Assembly (NCBI GenBank): GCA_030248215.1 | Contig: JASANG010003345.1 | Location: forward strand, 248,001-312,000 | Direction: 5' to 3' | Length of the DNA stretch: 64,000 nucleotides | DNA from: Enoplolaimus lenunculus | Lineage: Eukaryota; Nematoda; Enoplea; Enoplida; Thoracostomopsidae | Shown: positions 37,867-49,905 of the stretch, one piece after another | How positions within the stretch are numbered: position 1 is the stretch's first letter | How the letters are laid out: every line of letters starts with the position of its first letter | Notes under the pieces: model-generated | Database searches by the model: none | The model's input: the letters and a program-made list of their open reading frames with translations, nothing else | What the model was told of the DNA's origin: nothing | Translations under genes and position numbers: made by a program

Positions 37867-39030
37867 GTGAGGTGGTGGAAAATTTTAGCGTCAATTCCAC
37901 ATCTCAATTTCACGTTTTTGTTCAATTCCAGAACTCCACATTTTGCACTACTAGGTATTCAGGAATTGAAAACTCATAAAATAGGAGGCATATAGGAATT
38001 GAAATTCTTTCGCGCAATGAAACTTCATGTCCAAAGTGTTTACAAAATTTCACCACGTTCATTTCTTGAATAGTCAATTCCAGGAAATTTCGTTATCTAC
38101 AATCTAACATAAAACTCGCAATTCAACTCCAGTAGTCCTTGAATTAAGGCTTTAAAGTAAATTGATTTCAACGAAAAATCTGAACTTACAAAATTAATCA
38201 ATTCCTCAATACATAAAAGATGAAAACAGAGTTGACAATAAATCTCCTCAAATCTTGAATTTCAATTCAAATACACGCAATTGTTTTAAAATCCAATTCC
38301 AACAATCCTACCTATTAGACCTTTACAAAATTTCAATTCCAACAATCTCGTTGTTTATCGGATAAGGATTTCTTGAATTAAATTTAGATTAGAGGACGCT
38401 TTCTGGGAGAGAACTTTAAAATTTTGCACATTTTGATTAGACTCTTTACGTTCAATTCCAAATTATTGACATTGTAAATTCAAATTGATTTTGAATTCCA
38501 ATATAGACAATTTATCTGTAAAATCATTTCCTTAATACCGTAGAACTCATTTTTGGATTATGTGAATACCTACCAAATTTACATCAAAATAACTTTGCAA
38601 CTCTCGAACAACAGTAATATATTGTAACGCGTTCATAAGAATTGAATCTTTAAAACCTTCATTAAATTTTGTCAATTCCATAACACTACATTCCATTTGA
38701 ATGTCACTTGCAATGCACACAGGTCAGACGAATGTTTCAATTCCTAAACGCCATGTTTGTAGTGAGTAAAAGTATTGACATAGTCAGAGCGATATAAAAA
38801 CTGAAATAAAATTTAATTCAATGAACACCACTTTTACACTGGTGTTCAATTCCTTAACACGCTATTGTTTTAACATGCATGTTATGGAATGGAAATTTTG
38901 TTCAATTCTTAAAAACGCTTTGAGTGAATTTTATGAATTGAAAATTTAGTTCAATTCCCATACACGAAAATTTCACATGTCTAAATTTTGCCTTTGTCTG
39001 GGATTGAAATTCAGTTTTCCACCAAGCCAC
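37867..39030. mobile_element. Foldback-like element rich in CAATTCC / GGAATTG words
   Basis: The ends GTGAGGTGGTGGAAAA and TTTTCCACCAAGCCAC are inverted repeats (about 12 of 16 bases). Between them the word tcaattcca and its complement recur dozens of times in both orientations with AT-rich spacers. No coding potential. It may be a degenerate satellite-like foldback transposon; no target duplication identified. Confidence 0.5.
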
Positions 39031-39331
39031 ATTTTTAATGGTGGAGCATGCATTATGCTCAACATTTGTTTTTAGTCACGTATATAACGCAATTTTTATT
39101 TACCGATAGGTATGCTTCAAAGGTTCGACAGAAAATAGAAATTACGAAATTCATTCAAAATTTTGCAAGTTTCGGCGCATCCGCGGTTTTTCCTTAAAAT
39201 TTTAAATAACCGGTGAGTATTTGCACGCTTCAATTGTGTTGGCAGAAAATAAATATTTGAAGCGTTTATACTTAAATTTCTGTTTTTTATTGCTGTCCAA
39301 TTCCGTTATTATACTGTCCGTTTACTTTCTA

Positions 39332-39519
39332 CACTGCAAAAAATGGTGAGTCAAATTGACTCTCTCCGAAATTGACTCTACGGGACTACACATACTGAGT
39401 CTAATTTGACTCCGCCAGAGTCAAACGTGCGGCTCAGTGAGTCGAATTTGACTCTGTTTGTGTAGTTCCGTAGAGCCTAATTCAAAGAGAGTCAATTTGA
39501 CTCACCAGTTTTTGCAGTG
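39332..39519. mobile_element. Palindromic MITE with CACTGCAAAAA ends and TA flanks
   Basis: CACTGCAAAAAATGGTGAG at the left mirrors CTCACCAGTTTTTGCAGTG at the right, and the pairing runs on through GTCAAATTGACTCTCT, giving arms of about 35 bases or more. TA lies on both sides (39330-39331, 39520-39521). The interior repeats the word gagtcaaatttgactc. Non-autonomous; a TA-targeting superfamily is likely. Confidence 0.8.
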
Positions 39520-40287
39520 TAGGTACATATCTATGGCCACGACGAAAACTCACGAGCGATTAGCCAAATAGTGGATTTGTTGACTTCCCAGGTGTCATGC
39601 GGTAACCGCTGCACTGTCCAGTGATTTTGTCTATTTGTAGTAGTTGTCATACTACCAATGCAAATTTATTTTAATATTGCACTGCGTGTGAACTTTTCCG
39701 GCACCCACCGCGCGACTCTCCACAGCGGCTTCGCCTCCCAGTACGCTCTCCTCTCACCCCCCTCCCGCTGGTCGCCATAGCACCGCAGCCAATGGTACTT
39801 TGAGGGGTGTCTGATTTTCTCGCCTGATCATTTAGTGTTGTGTTTTAGTTCTATCTTTCACGGTGATAAACCTGCCAGACCTGGACTTGCTTGGTGATCA
39901 GGAATGAACATAAGTGCGTTATAGAAGGTAATCATAATATACTAAACCAGACCTTAGCCAGGATTTTAGAAACGGTTATTGTTTACGTTTTATAAAAACT
40001 TTCAAAAAGCGTCTCGCCTCGTGTATCACCAACTGAAAACGTTTTTAAACTGATCAAAAGTTACAAAGGTGAGATGGGTTGACTCTAAACCCTCCCCCTC
40101 TGGGTACGACCTTGAGTGTAAGTTTTGTGCTTTTTATATACGTTTTCTTTTGTATCTACTTTGCAATAAAATGTGCACAATAATAGTAAGCGGAAGCTAA
40201 TTAAGTTGTTTGCTTATCAGTTGTTTAGCCTTGGTCGTAAAGCGTTCATTACCAAACATGTCATATTCGTTTATAGTCTGTGACCGG

Positions 40288-40790
40288 CAGGGTTGGGTAC
40301 CGGTAAAACCAATGGAAAAAACGGTTTTCGGTTTATTCCAAGGGTGGAAAAACGGAAAAAACTTTATTATAATCTCCGTAAATCACTCGCAAAACAGCAA
40401 CAAAGCATTTCGAAAACCGTGAGAAATTCGCATTTCTCACGCTCCGAGTCAGTGGCGGATCCAGGAAACTCTAAAAGGGGAGACCCAACGAGATATAGCG
40501 GAAGCACTCGTGAGCGAAGCGAGCGAGGAGCCATACACCATTTTAGTGGTCAACCTTTAAATACTTTTTTGGTGGATACATGCCTCTCATAAACTTCTTG
40601 AAAGACCAGGGAAACACATGTTTACAGGTTCTAAGTTCAACAACGCTTTACTAAAGCTGCGGTGGATCCTCATGAGCGGACGTAGTGTATGTAGAGTTGT
40701 GTTTCCTATCGCCCCAGCAGTCCTACTGTGTTAGAAAGTATGCTATACAAATGGTTTCCTAATCAAATCGTAATTTTAGTTGCATCCCTG
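40288..40790 (+). mobile_element. CAGGG-ended (hAT-like) element with an internal insertion
   Basis: It starts CAGGGTTGGGTACCGG and ends TTTTAGTTGCATCCCTG. A shorter copy in opposite orientation lies at 60427-60739 and matches both sides. The extra roughly 200 bases here begin near a CAGTGGCGGATCCAGG word at 40452 and include a gtgagcgaagcgagcgagg stretch, so another element has probably inserted. No 8-base flank match was found. Confidence 0.55.
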
Positions 40791-41037
40791 CTACTATATA
40801 TGTCTTTAATCTTGAAGTAATTGCTGTATCTATTTGAGATTTTTTATGTTTCTCTTTAATGTACTATTTATTCAAATATATGAAGCGTTAATTTCGGAAC
40901 CTAACTTCGGACTAATTTGATTTTTCATGTCAATAAACTACAAATCCTGTTTGCAGATGTTTTGCCGGATTCAACCCCGCAAGTTTATGGTCACCTTGGC
41001 TGGCATATGCACCTTTTATGGTATTTGACAGCTCAGT

Positions 41038-42110
41038 TGTAACACAGCGTACTTAAAAAATCCAACTTCAAACTCGGTCAGCACTCTGGAGAACAACTTC
41101 TTAATTAAGTTCGAAGGTTACCAAAGCAAGCACAAATCTCTAATTCTCTTACAATAAAAATCGCACGAGCTATAAATCTAAAACAACTTAATTAAACTCA
41201 AGCCCCATGGTAGAAACAAATGCTTAAACTTTCCTATGCCCCAAAAATATCTCAGATCGCGCAACACAAAATACCTATTTTCAGAATCCAGAAACCGAAT
41301 ATAGAACATTAAAATTACGGCTCCCTTAAAGGGCAAAACAGTCTTAAATATTAATCTGTTACTACTCGGCAACTCATTAGACCATTTAAAACCCCAAAAT
41401 AGCACTAATTGACACCCCAGAATACTTGTAATCAACATCATACAAACCAAGAAACTTCTCGTCTAACCAGATAAATTACACAACTACCTATTTGTTAACA
41501 GTCACAATGGCATTAAAACTTATTAGTGTATTTTCAACCCCAATCTGAAATTATAAGCACTAACACCCTTAATTCCAGAACAAGTTATTCAAGAAACACT
41601 CCTCTGATCGCATTCTACCCGCTGATTGTAATATGCCCCTTGGCTGAATCCGTGCGACTGTCTTCACAAAAACAATACATTGCAAAATTCATAAGCTTAC
41701 AATCCAGAATAAATTGCACATGCACAATATATATGCGTCTACATAAATCTGCATATATGCATTTATTTATCTACAATATAAAATTTTAAAGCAGGCGCTC
41801 AGCTGATTTCGACAACAACAACAACATCAAAACTACGTACATTCATAGTGCCTTCATACACGCAATAAAAACACACTATGCACAAACACACCCATATATA
41901 CGCTTGTTTAAAATTACAAAAATTTCCAACATAAGCTAAATTCTGCAATTAGGGGGTACAGCAATAGACTAAAATCCAGAAAGAGGGGATAGCCTAAAAT
42001 AAATTTTTTAAACTGCTAATTCAGCTGAAAAAAATAAACAAAAAAATTCACAGGATGTATAAACTAAAAATTACACCCCTCATTAACTAGTCCTGGCCCT
42101 CATGCTACAC
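41038..42110 (-). repeat. Downstream long terminal repeat of the fossil LTR element
   Basis: It matches the repeat at 43722-45729 over its length. In the element's own (minus) reading it is the 3' repeat. Confidence 0.8.
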
Positions 42111-43701
42111 TGTCCACACTTTATTCTAAACGAGCTCCTGCGAGTTAACCTAAATTCCTTCCTATAACAAAAAACGACCATAACCCCAAAAAAATTACTT
42201 TCCAACCACAGTCTAAGTATTAGAGCTGATCCTAGGCGCTTCTCCAAATATTGGCTAGTCGTTCGATAGCTATCGCCAGCCGCTTAACCATTCAAAAAGT
42301 AGAGTTAATCAACTGAACTTCCTAAAATAAGAATTCCTAAAAATACAACAACCATAATATTAAATTATATACAAAGTTTTGCTTTGCATTTGAGACACTA
42401 GTGGCTTCTTTACGGAAAGCAATGTTTTCGAAAAATAACATAACACTGTTTATACACCGAATCAAGTATATACTAATTCACTAGATGTTCGCTAAAAATG
42501 CCTGAAATACATCGACGATTACACAACATAATATTTAAACAGTACATAAAGAATCATGTTAGATAAGTAAAGAAATACATTGGCTGCCTTACGGTTACAG
42601 CAATTTAATTTTCAATAAAGTAGCTAATGGCTCAAACTAAAAAAATTGTTTCGATTTTTTTATTTTTTTGTGTTTTGTATATAATTTACAAATATGTACA
42701 TAGTGGCTTTGCACCATCCTCGCTGAGAGTCAACAACTTTTTGATCACTCTGATCAGAACAATTAATTCAACACCACACAAATCCCTTACCATAATACCA
42801 TTGCTCGCTAGTGCTTCAAACATCTCTTTGCCTCATCGTCCATTGACCATTATACATCAGCTGCTGCTACCGTAAATGCTAAAACAGATATTTTCAAACA
42901 TAAAATATATTAAGTTAATAACATGAAACAGATAGAGTTAAGACACGTACGGCCCCCTTACGGGTAAATTGTTCAACAGAATTCATAATTGAAACGACAG
43001 AAAATTTTTAAATGAGTACTCAAATAAAAATATTGCTTGCTTATTCATAAATGTTCACTAATTGTTATGTCAACCTAGAAAACGGTGTAGTAAATGCGCT
43101 TACACAGAGCACAAAATTGTTCCTATACGAAATGTGCAGTTGGTTGAAGTTAGTAGCTACAGTATGGGTAAAACTATATTCTGTTTAGATATTCTAACTA
43201 TTTCAAAAATAGACAACGCCGGAAGAATAGCTAGTTGAGCGTTATGCTACACACCAAGGTTAGGACCAACAGCAGAAGGGTTCAAAATTTGAGAAATAAA
43301 ATAAATAAGGGCCCTTTACAGGCAGAGTGTTGTTGCTATACTTGTACAGTTGCTGGTATTATATGATAACCAAGGCTCACTTCCGGAAGTTTCTGAAACT
43401 ATAACAATTCTGCAACAATGTCGGAACTATTTCACTTGATTTCAAATAACTTTCATTCATACGTCGATAGAAACACGCATAAGCAAAAAACCGAAACATA
43501 AATTCTGCATGGATTCCTTGCGGGTAATACGCTTATCTTGATAGATTCAATAAGTAACAAAAACTAGTTGAGTAGGAATGCCTTCTAGATAACATAAAAC
43601 AAATCAGGTCTCGGAAATTTCAATTGAACGTTCCATCGCAATAGGTTTAACACTGAAACAAAGCCAGCAATCAGACTTCGTTTACCAATTAGGAAAATTG
43701 G

Positions 43702-43719
43702 ATCTCGGTGGGACCTCCA
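43702..43719 (-). other. tRNA-Gln primer binding site of the fossil LTR element
   Basis: On the minus strand the sequence is TGGAGGTCCCACCGAGAT, two bases inside the repeat at 43722. From memory of animal tRNA-Gln, whose 3' end reads ATCTCGGTGGGACCT plus CCA, this is an 18-base complement. Position and match are classic for a retrotransposon primer site. Confidence 0.8.
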
Positions 43720-43721
43720 AA

Positions 43722-45729
43722 TGTAACACTGCGAACTTAAAAAATTCAACTTCAAACTCGGTCAGCACTCTGGGGAACAACTTCTTAGTTAAGTTCGAAG
43801 GTTACCAAAGCAAGCACAAATCTCTAATTCTCTTACAATAAAAATCGCACGAGCTATAAATCTAAAACAACTTAATTAAACTCAAGCCCAATGGTAGAAA
43901 CAAATGCTTAAACTTTCCTATGCCCCAAAAATATCTCAGATCGCGCAACACAAAATATCTATTTTCAGAATCCAGAAACCGAATATAGAACATTAAAATT
44001 ACGGCTCCCTTAAAGGGCAAAACAGTCTTAAATATTAATCTGTTACTACTCGGCAACTCATTAGACCATTTAAAACCCCAAAATAGCACTAATTGACACC
44101 CCAGAATACTTGTAATCAACATCATACAAACCAAGAAACTTCTCGTCTAACCAGATAAATTACACAACTACCTATTTGTTAAATATTATTTGAAACTTAG
44201 GGGCTCCTTGCGAAAAGAATTCTCGTATGCACGCTATAATATTCCAATCGTAAAAATTCCACAAACCGTCTTAGCAATAAATATCGCACACGAATTTTTA
44301 CAAAAATTCCACTTCACCGCAAAAATTAGTCAAAAATTTCACTTAGGCTTCACAAAGCATCGTACACAACGGGCTCCAAATACTGTTATCTCAAAAATAC
44401 AGTACAGTTATCTCGACACTAAATGCTTACTTCGCGTGCAACTATAACAAATAACTCCCCAAAATCGTTAAAGCCTAAAATCATAAACTACAAAACACAA
44501 AATCCGCTAAGCCGTCGTGCAGCAACTTGCTCCCGTATACCACTGAGCCCCCGAACCCAACTTGTTCTGCACTTATATATCTGTAAACCGAAAGGTTAAT
44601 TGAGTTCTAAGAATTTTATGATAAAATTTTAAAATTTTTCAAAAATGTTGAAAAACCACGAAATTTAACTTAAAAAAGTTTTTCTTAAAAATTTCTAACT
44701 TACAATTTTGTTAAAATCTAACAAAAAGCTGTTTTGTCTTAAAAATTTAGTTTTTAGATTAAAATTTAAACTTTTAAAATAGCTCAAAAATTTAAAGTAT
44801 GTTGTTTTGACCCAAGAAATTTATTTTAAAAGCAAAATTGATCTTTCAAATCGCATAAAAAGTAAAAAATCCACTATTTTGACGAAAATCCATAATTTTC
44901 AAAACAGAATTTTAGTTAAAATTTACAAAAATTTACCTAAAAACCATGTTTTGTCTTCCAAGGGTTGATTCGGGGTTTTTCCAATTCGCAGAATTACCAT
45001 CTTAAAATTTTTCCTAAAAGGGGTCACTCGGCTGTACTTAAAAATAAAATTTATTCCTGCTAACATAAGTACACAGGCTTCTCCAATAACAATCCGTAAG
45101 GAGTCCATAATAATAAATCATACAGTCACAATGGCATTGCAAACTTATTAGTGTATTTTCAACCCCAATCTGAAATTATAAGCACTAACACCCTTAATTC
45201 CAGAACAAGTTATTCAAGAAACACTCCTCTGATCGCATTCTACCCGCTGATTGTAATATGCCCCTTGGCTGAATCCGTGCGACTGTCTTCACAAAAACAA
45301 TACATTGCAAAATTCATAAGCTTACAATCCAGAATAAATTGCACATGCACAATATATATGCGTCTACATAAATCTGCATATATGCATTTATTTATCTACA
45401 ATATATAAAGCAGGCGCTCAGCTGATTTCGACAACAACAACAACAACATCAAAAGTACGTACATTCATAGTGCCTTCACACACGCAATAAAAACACACTA
45501 TGCACAAACACACATATATACGCTTGTTTAAAATTACAAAAATTTCCAACATAAGCTAAATTCCGCAATTAGGGGGTACAGCAATAGACTAAAATCCAGA
45601 ATTAGGGGATAGCCTAAAAAATTTTTAAACTGCTAATTCAGCTGAAAAAAAAAATAAACAAAAAAATTCACAGGATGTATAAACTAAAAATTACACCCCT
45701 CATTAACTAGTCCTGGCCCCCATGTTACA
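43722..45729 (-). repeat. Upstream long terminal repeat of the fossil LTR element
   Basis: This is the longer of the two repeats, next to the primer site, so it is the 5' repeat in the element's minus-strand reading. Its outer end is GTTACA followed by the cagt flank. Confidence 0.8.
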
Positions 45730-47232
45730 CAGTAATGTGTGCAGTTATGTTTATCGTCATGTGTTATCAAATGTTGATTCTTAGTAATAAGGAACTATCC
45801 TATGGAAATTACTCAGAAGGAGCTAAATCTCGTGGCGGCTACAATCGAATCTGTCTCATACAAGCCCGGCTGTACTTCCGTTGATGACAATAACAAGCCG
45901 ACGAAACGCCGAAGTCGAGGTAAGGGTTCAAGTTCATTGCGATGACGGAGTTTAGAGCGAGCATATCGGGTCATCGAAATGTGTCAATCGGAAAACAAGT
46001 CATTGCCAGCATGGTTCCACAAGTGGCAGCCTAAACCGAAAGTAATACGGCAAACGTCGTCACAACGACCGCCAAACGCACAACAAGCGGTACTGCAGCA
46101 AGCAACAACGAGCGCGGTAAGTGAGAGTGTTCGTTCCGATGAACCAGTTAATCCAGGAATGTACGACAATCGAATGTGGGAAACTTATTTGGATCCCGAC
46201 GGGGTCTACGAGAGTTCGGAGTGGCTATATCCTACACCATTTTCACGGGATCCTCTAGATTTAAATACTTGAGGTGGCAACCGACGCTTTCGCGTGTAAC
46301 GGTTTTTTCATGCTTAATCATGTATTCGGTCTTGGACAATTTTATCTGGTTGTATCTTATTATATGGTTTTATTATTTGGGAATTATATCGTCGGGATAC
46401 TGATTTGGTGTTACGATTTACGTTGATGCTACTACTTGGAGATATTGGCTGGGTTGTGAGGGCACAACTACGAAAAAGGGCGAATGTGATGAAGCTGCTT
46501 TGTTTTGGCTTTGCAAAAGATCAATGTGTTTAAACCGGTACTCTGGAGTGCTGGGGGAGTTACATTTTGAAAAGTTGTATGCGCCGAAACTTTAATTTTA
46601 TTATGTTGTTTTACAAGTTTGCTCACAGCGCTTGCCGCTGTTGTAGTTAATCTGCACTGCTGGTAGCATACGCTTAAGTTTGAGCTATAAGCTAAGATCG
46701 CCGCTGAGACTCCGTAGGTTTAAAATTTAGCACTTGCAACCTGAACAAGTTCCCAGTTCTAAGGTTTAAAACCGTTACAGTAAGATAGTGATTTGATTCT
46801 TCTGATGCATTTTTTCAATAGACAAATCATTCATCAACGCTTTTGTGCTTGCGAATGCATTATACATTATTTTCAATTTTTCGTTGAGAAAACGGAACAA
46901 ACCGTTTCTTCCGGTCGATTCAATTTTTCCGGAAAATCCAATTCTGATGAACGGTGCTCATATTTACAACATTCCTGAGCCATGTTGAATTTTCAAAATT
47001 TTGGTTGTCATATTTTATAGGGTGCTTCATGCGTCCTATGGGATTGTTTCCCATTTGCCTCTGCGTATTGTTGGCCCTTTAAATCTGCATCAGATATATC
47101 ACAGGTTAACAAAAGTATTCAGTTTATCTTTTCAGTAATTGCAATTGCTACGCTCACGTATTGTTAACTGTGTATCGTTTTAAGATTACACAACTTTTAA
47201 AACTAAACATGTGTTCATTAAATTAATGCGTC
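45730..47232. other. Region between the LTR element and ACOX3
   Basis: Apart from one unidentified open frame (45946-46272), I see nothing recognisable. The ACOX3 promoter should lie at the right end. No clear core promoter motif is seen. Confidence 0.5.
45946..46272 (+). CDS. Unidentified open frame with RSLERAYRVIEM and WFHKWQPKPK
   Basis: About 108 residues, higher in GC than its surroundings, with a basic, Trp-containing segment (LPAWFHKWQPKPKVIRQ), a Gln/Ala/Ser-rich middle and an acidic aromatic end (MWETYLDPDGVYESSEWLYP). Another open stretch with a basic KPTKRRSRGKG segment lies just upstream (45802-45942). Whether the two belong together cannot be told. WFHKWQ faintly recalls the recognition-helix WFxNxR of homeodomains, but the rest of a homeodomain is not visible. 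I cannot name a family. It may be an exon of an unknown gene or a relic. Confidence 0.3.
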   Translation, partial: RSLERAYRVIEMCQSENKSLPAWFHKWQPKPKVIRQTSSQRPPNAQQAVLQQATTSAVSESVRSDEPVNPGMYDNRMWETYLDPDGVYESSEWLYPTPFSRDPLDLNT

Positions 47233-48290
47233 ATGGACGGCTTGATCAAAAGTCCTCCTAATGGCCCGCTGAACCAATATCGGAAACGGGCTACTTTTGA
47301 CTGGAAGAAGCTCAAGCTATTTCTTGATGGCGAAGACGTAATTACATACCGGGTAAGCCGATCTAAATATTTTGACTACAAAAAGGTAATTGTAGATTTT
47401 CCGTACATTTATTAGTTAAAGTTTTGGTTTAGACAAGCCATTCTTCAAAATCCTTAACCGAAGCTAATGTGTGCAAGAGCCCTGCACTCTCATAAAAAGT
47501 TTCGTTTTTAAAAATTTATTCCGGTGCCCCCTTGGGCTGTTCTAAGTTCAGTTAAATTAAAGTATATATAATTAAATTTTAAAATTCGATTCCCACTAAC
47601 GATCATTATATTTCAATTACGATTTTTAGTGAATTTTGTAAATGGTTAGCCATGAATTATAGTAGCACTTGAATTTTGAAAAATTTTAGTGGTGAGAACC
47701 GTTGCACGATCCATGTATTACAATTAATATAAACCATTTAAAATTGTTAATTTCCTTTATTTTTATTTTTAGAACCAAATATGGCATATGCTCGAGTGTG
47801 ATCCGTTGTTTGAGCAGACCTCAGTGATACCGACTCTTCAACAAATTCGTGAAATTACATTCAAACGTGTGAAACGGTTGTTTGAATACGAATTCGCTGG
47901 TCATTATGTAAGAATTTTTAAATTGTTTATACAAATTAAATGACTAAATATTTTAACTTGACCATTTTTAATCTAATATTGTCATTTATTTAATATTGAT
48001 ATTGTTGTCTTATTATTGTTATGTTTTTTCTATATGTGATTATTGTTGCATATATGTTAGTTATGGAAGCCCTCAATGAAAATATATATAGTACATATTT
48101 TGACATATATAGAGGGGCCCCGGAATACATATAAAATATTCATAAAACCAGTCTACTATCCTTCCAATACCCAAATTCCAAACCCCAGAGATAGCTATCT
48201 CTGCCGAGTTACAACATTTGTATATTAGGAAGATAATTACGGTTATAAATAGCACTTCCAGAGTAGGGAATTGCTATTATCTCTAACTAC

Positions 48291-48337
<47 letters not shown>

Positions 48338-49864
48338 TATAAAAATTTGAAAATTATGCATATTATTTTGTATATTCAATTTTGGTTGCAGGTTTCTTAT
48401 GAAGATTGACTCCAAAACATGGAGACCAAGATTAGTGATGGATTTGGAAGATGATCTTTGTGCAGAAGAAATGATTTCAAAGTCATCATTTCTGCACGGG
48501 TGTCCTGTGTTATGAGTGTGATCTGCTATTGCAGATTTTAGGTTTGCACTAGAGACCGTCGTTTGCAGGGTTCGGTCGGATATACGCTTGTGCTCGCAAA
48601 TTCGTTTAAAAAAATGTCGGCTGGTGGATCCGACATAGTCTAGCTTACAGCTAGAACAAATGAACTTATAAACAATTGCAGAGCTCAAGGGCAATGGTAC
48701 TTTATCTTTATAATTAAATAAAGATTTAATCCTGCTGTGATTGTAAACAACTATGCGGATATTAAGATTTTCAGCTGAATAAAATTCATTAAAAATCTTT
48801 TTTAATTGTTTCTTCAAATAACAAGTATGTGAACCGAAAAAAGGGACTTTAAGAGTGACTGTTTGTACCTCGTGTTCGGCGATTTGGCTCGAGAAGGTGC
48901 CATGAACCACGTCTGTTGCTGTGGTCTCGCTGCGTTCGGTTGCTGTCGACGACGTTTCGGCATTGTGTAAATGAGTACTTTCTGCTGAAATATAGCAAAA
49001 GTTAGGGGTCTATCACGATTGAATGTTGGACTAGCCATCTAACTGGCTAACCCAACATCATTCACAATCGTCTCATACTGATTCTAGACAACTTTTTACT
49101 TCCAGCAATACACAAAACTATATTTCATCACAAAGTACGCATTTACACAATGCCGAAACGTCGTCGACAACAACCGAACGCAGCGAGACCACAGCAACAG
49201 ACGTGGTTCATGGCACCTTCTCGAGGCAAATCGCCGAACACGAGGTACAAACAGTCACTCTTAAAATCCCTTTTTTCGGTTCACATACTGGTTATCTGAA
49301 GAAACAATTAAAAAAGATTTTTAACGAATTTTATTCAGCTGAAAATCTTAATATCCGCATAGTTATTTACAATCACAACAGGGTTAAATCTTTATTTAAT
49401 TATAAAGATAAAGTACCATTGCCCTTGAGCTCTGCAATCGTTTATAAGTTCATTTGTTCTAGCTGTAAGCTAGACTATGTCGGATCCACCAGCCGACATT
49501 GTTTAAACGAATTTGCGAGCACAAGCGTATATCCGACCGAACCCTGCAAACAACGGTCTCTAGTACAAACCTAAAATCTGCAATTGCAGATCACACCCAT
49601 AACACAGGACACCGGTGCAGAGACGATGACTTTGAAATCATTTCTTCTGCACAAAGATCATCTTCCAAATCTATCACTAATTTTGGCCTCCATATCTTGG
49701 AGTCAATCTTCATAAGAAACCTGCAACCAAAATTGAATATACAAAATAATATGCATAATTTTCAAATTTTCAAATGACTTTTTCCATCAGGCACAGTTTA
49801 ATGGCAATTCCTTACTCCTATTTATGACCGTAATTATCTTTAATGTTTTATGAATATTTTAGTC

Positions 49865-49905
<41 letters not shown>

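Larger units (their letters stand above)
32167..41037. other. Intergenic region downstream of ACK, no gene recognised
   Basis: Nearly 9 kb without a recognisable gene. The open frames are short and unconvincing. Content: a partial palindromic MITE (33330), a small tandem repeat (34508), TTAGGC-bearing sequence (about 35145-35210, 36254-36490, 36632-36700), a CAATTCC-rich block (37867), a TA-flanked palindromic element (39332) and a CAGGG-ended element (40288). Confidence 0.6.
41038..45729 (-). mobile_element. Fossil LTR retrotransposon, non-coding
   Basis: Two long direct repeats (41038-42110 and 43722-45729) of unequal length begin TGTAACAC and end TACA. The inverted ends (TGTAACA/TGTTACA) and the 4-base flanks cagt (41034-41037, 45730-45733) fit an LTR insertion. 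A tRNA primer site (43702-43719) shows the element reads on the minus strand, and a purine-rich stretch adjoins the other repeat. The roughly 1.6 kb internal part (42111-43721) has no recognisable gag, pol or env, so the element is broken or was always non-autonomous. By eye the repeats differ at only a few positions per hundred, suggesting a fairly recent insertion. Superfamily (Gypsy or BEL/Pao) not settled. Confidence 0.8.

Noticed and set aside
42627-42875. Open frame inside the LTR element
   Set aside because: Short, AT-rich, no resemblance to gag, pol or env parts; treated as non-coding.
47353-47772. Trans-splicing or operon structure around ACOX3
   Set aside because: No spliced-leader acceptor pattern can be separated from ordinary AG sites by eye, and the neighbouring genes are far away.
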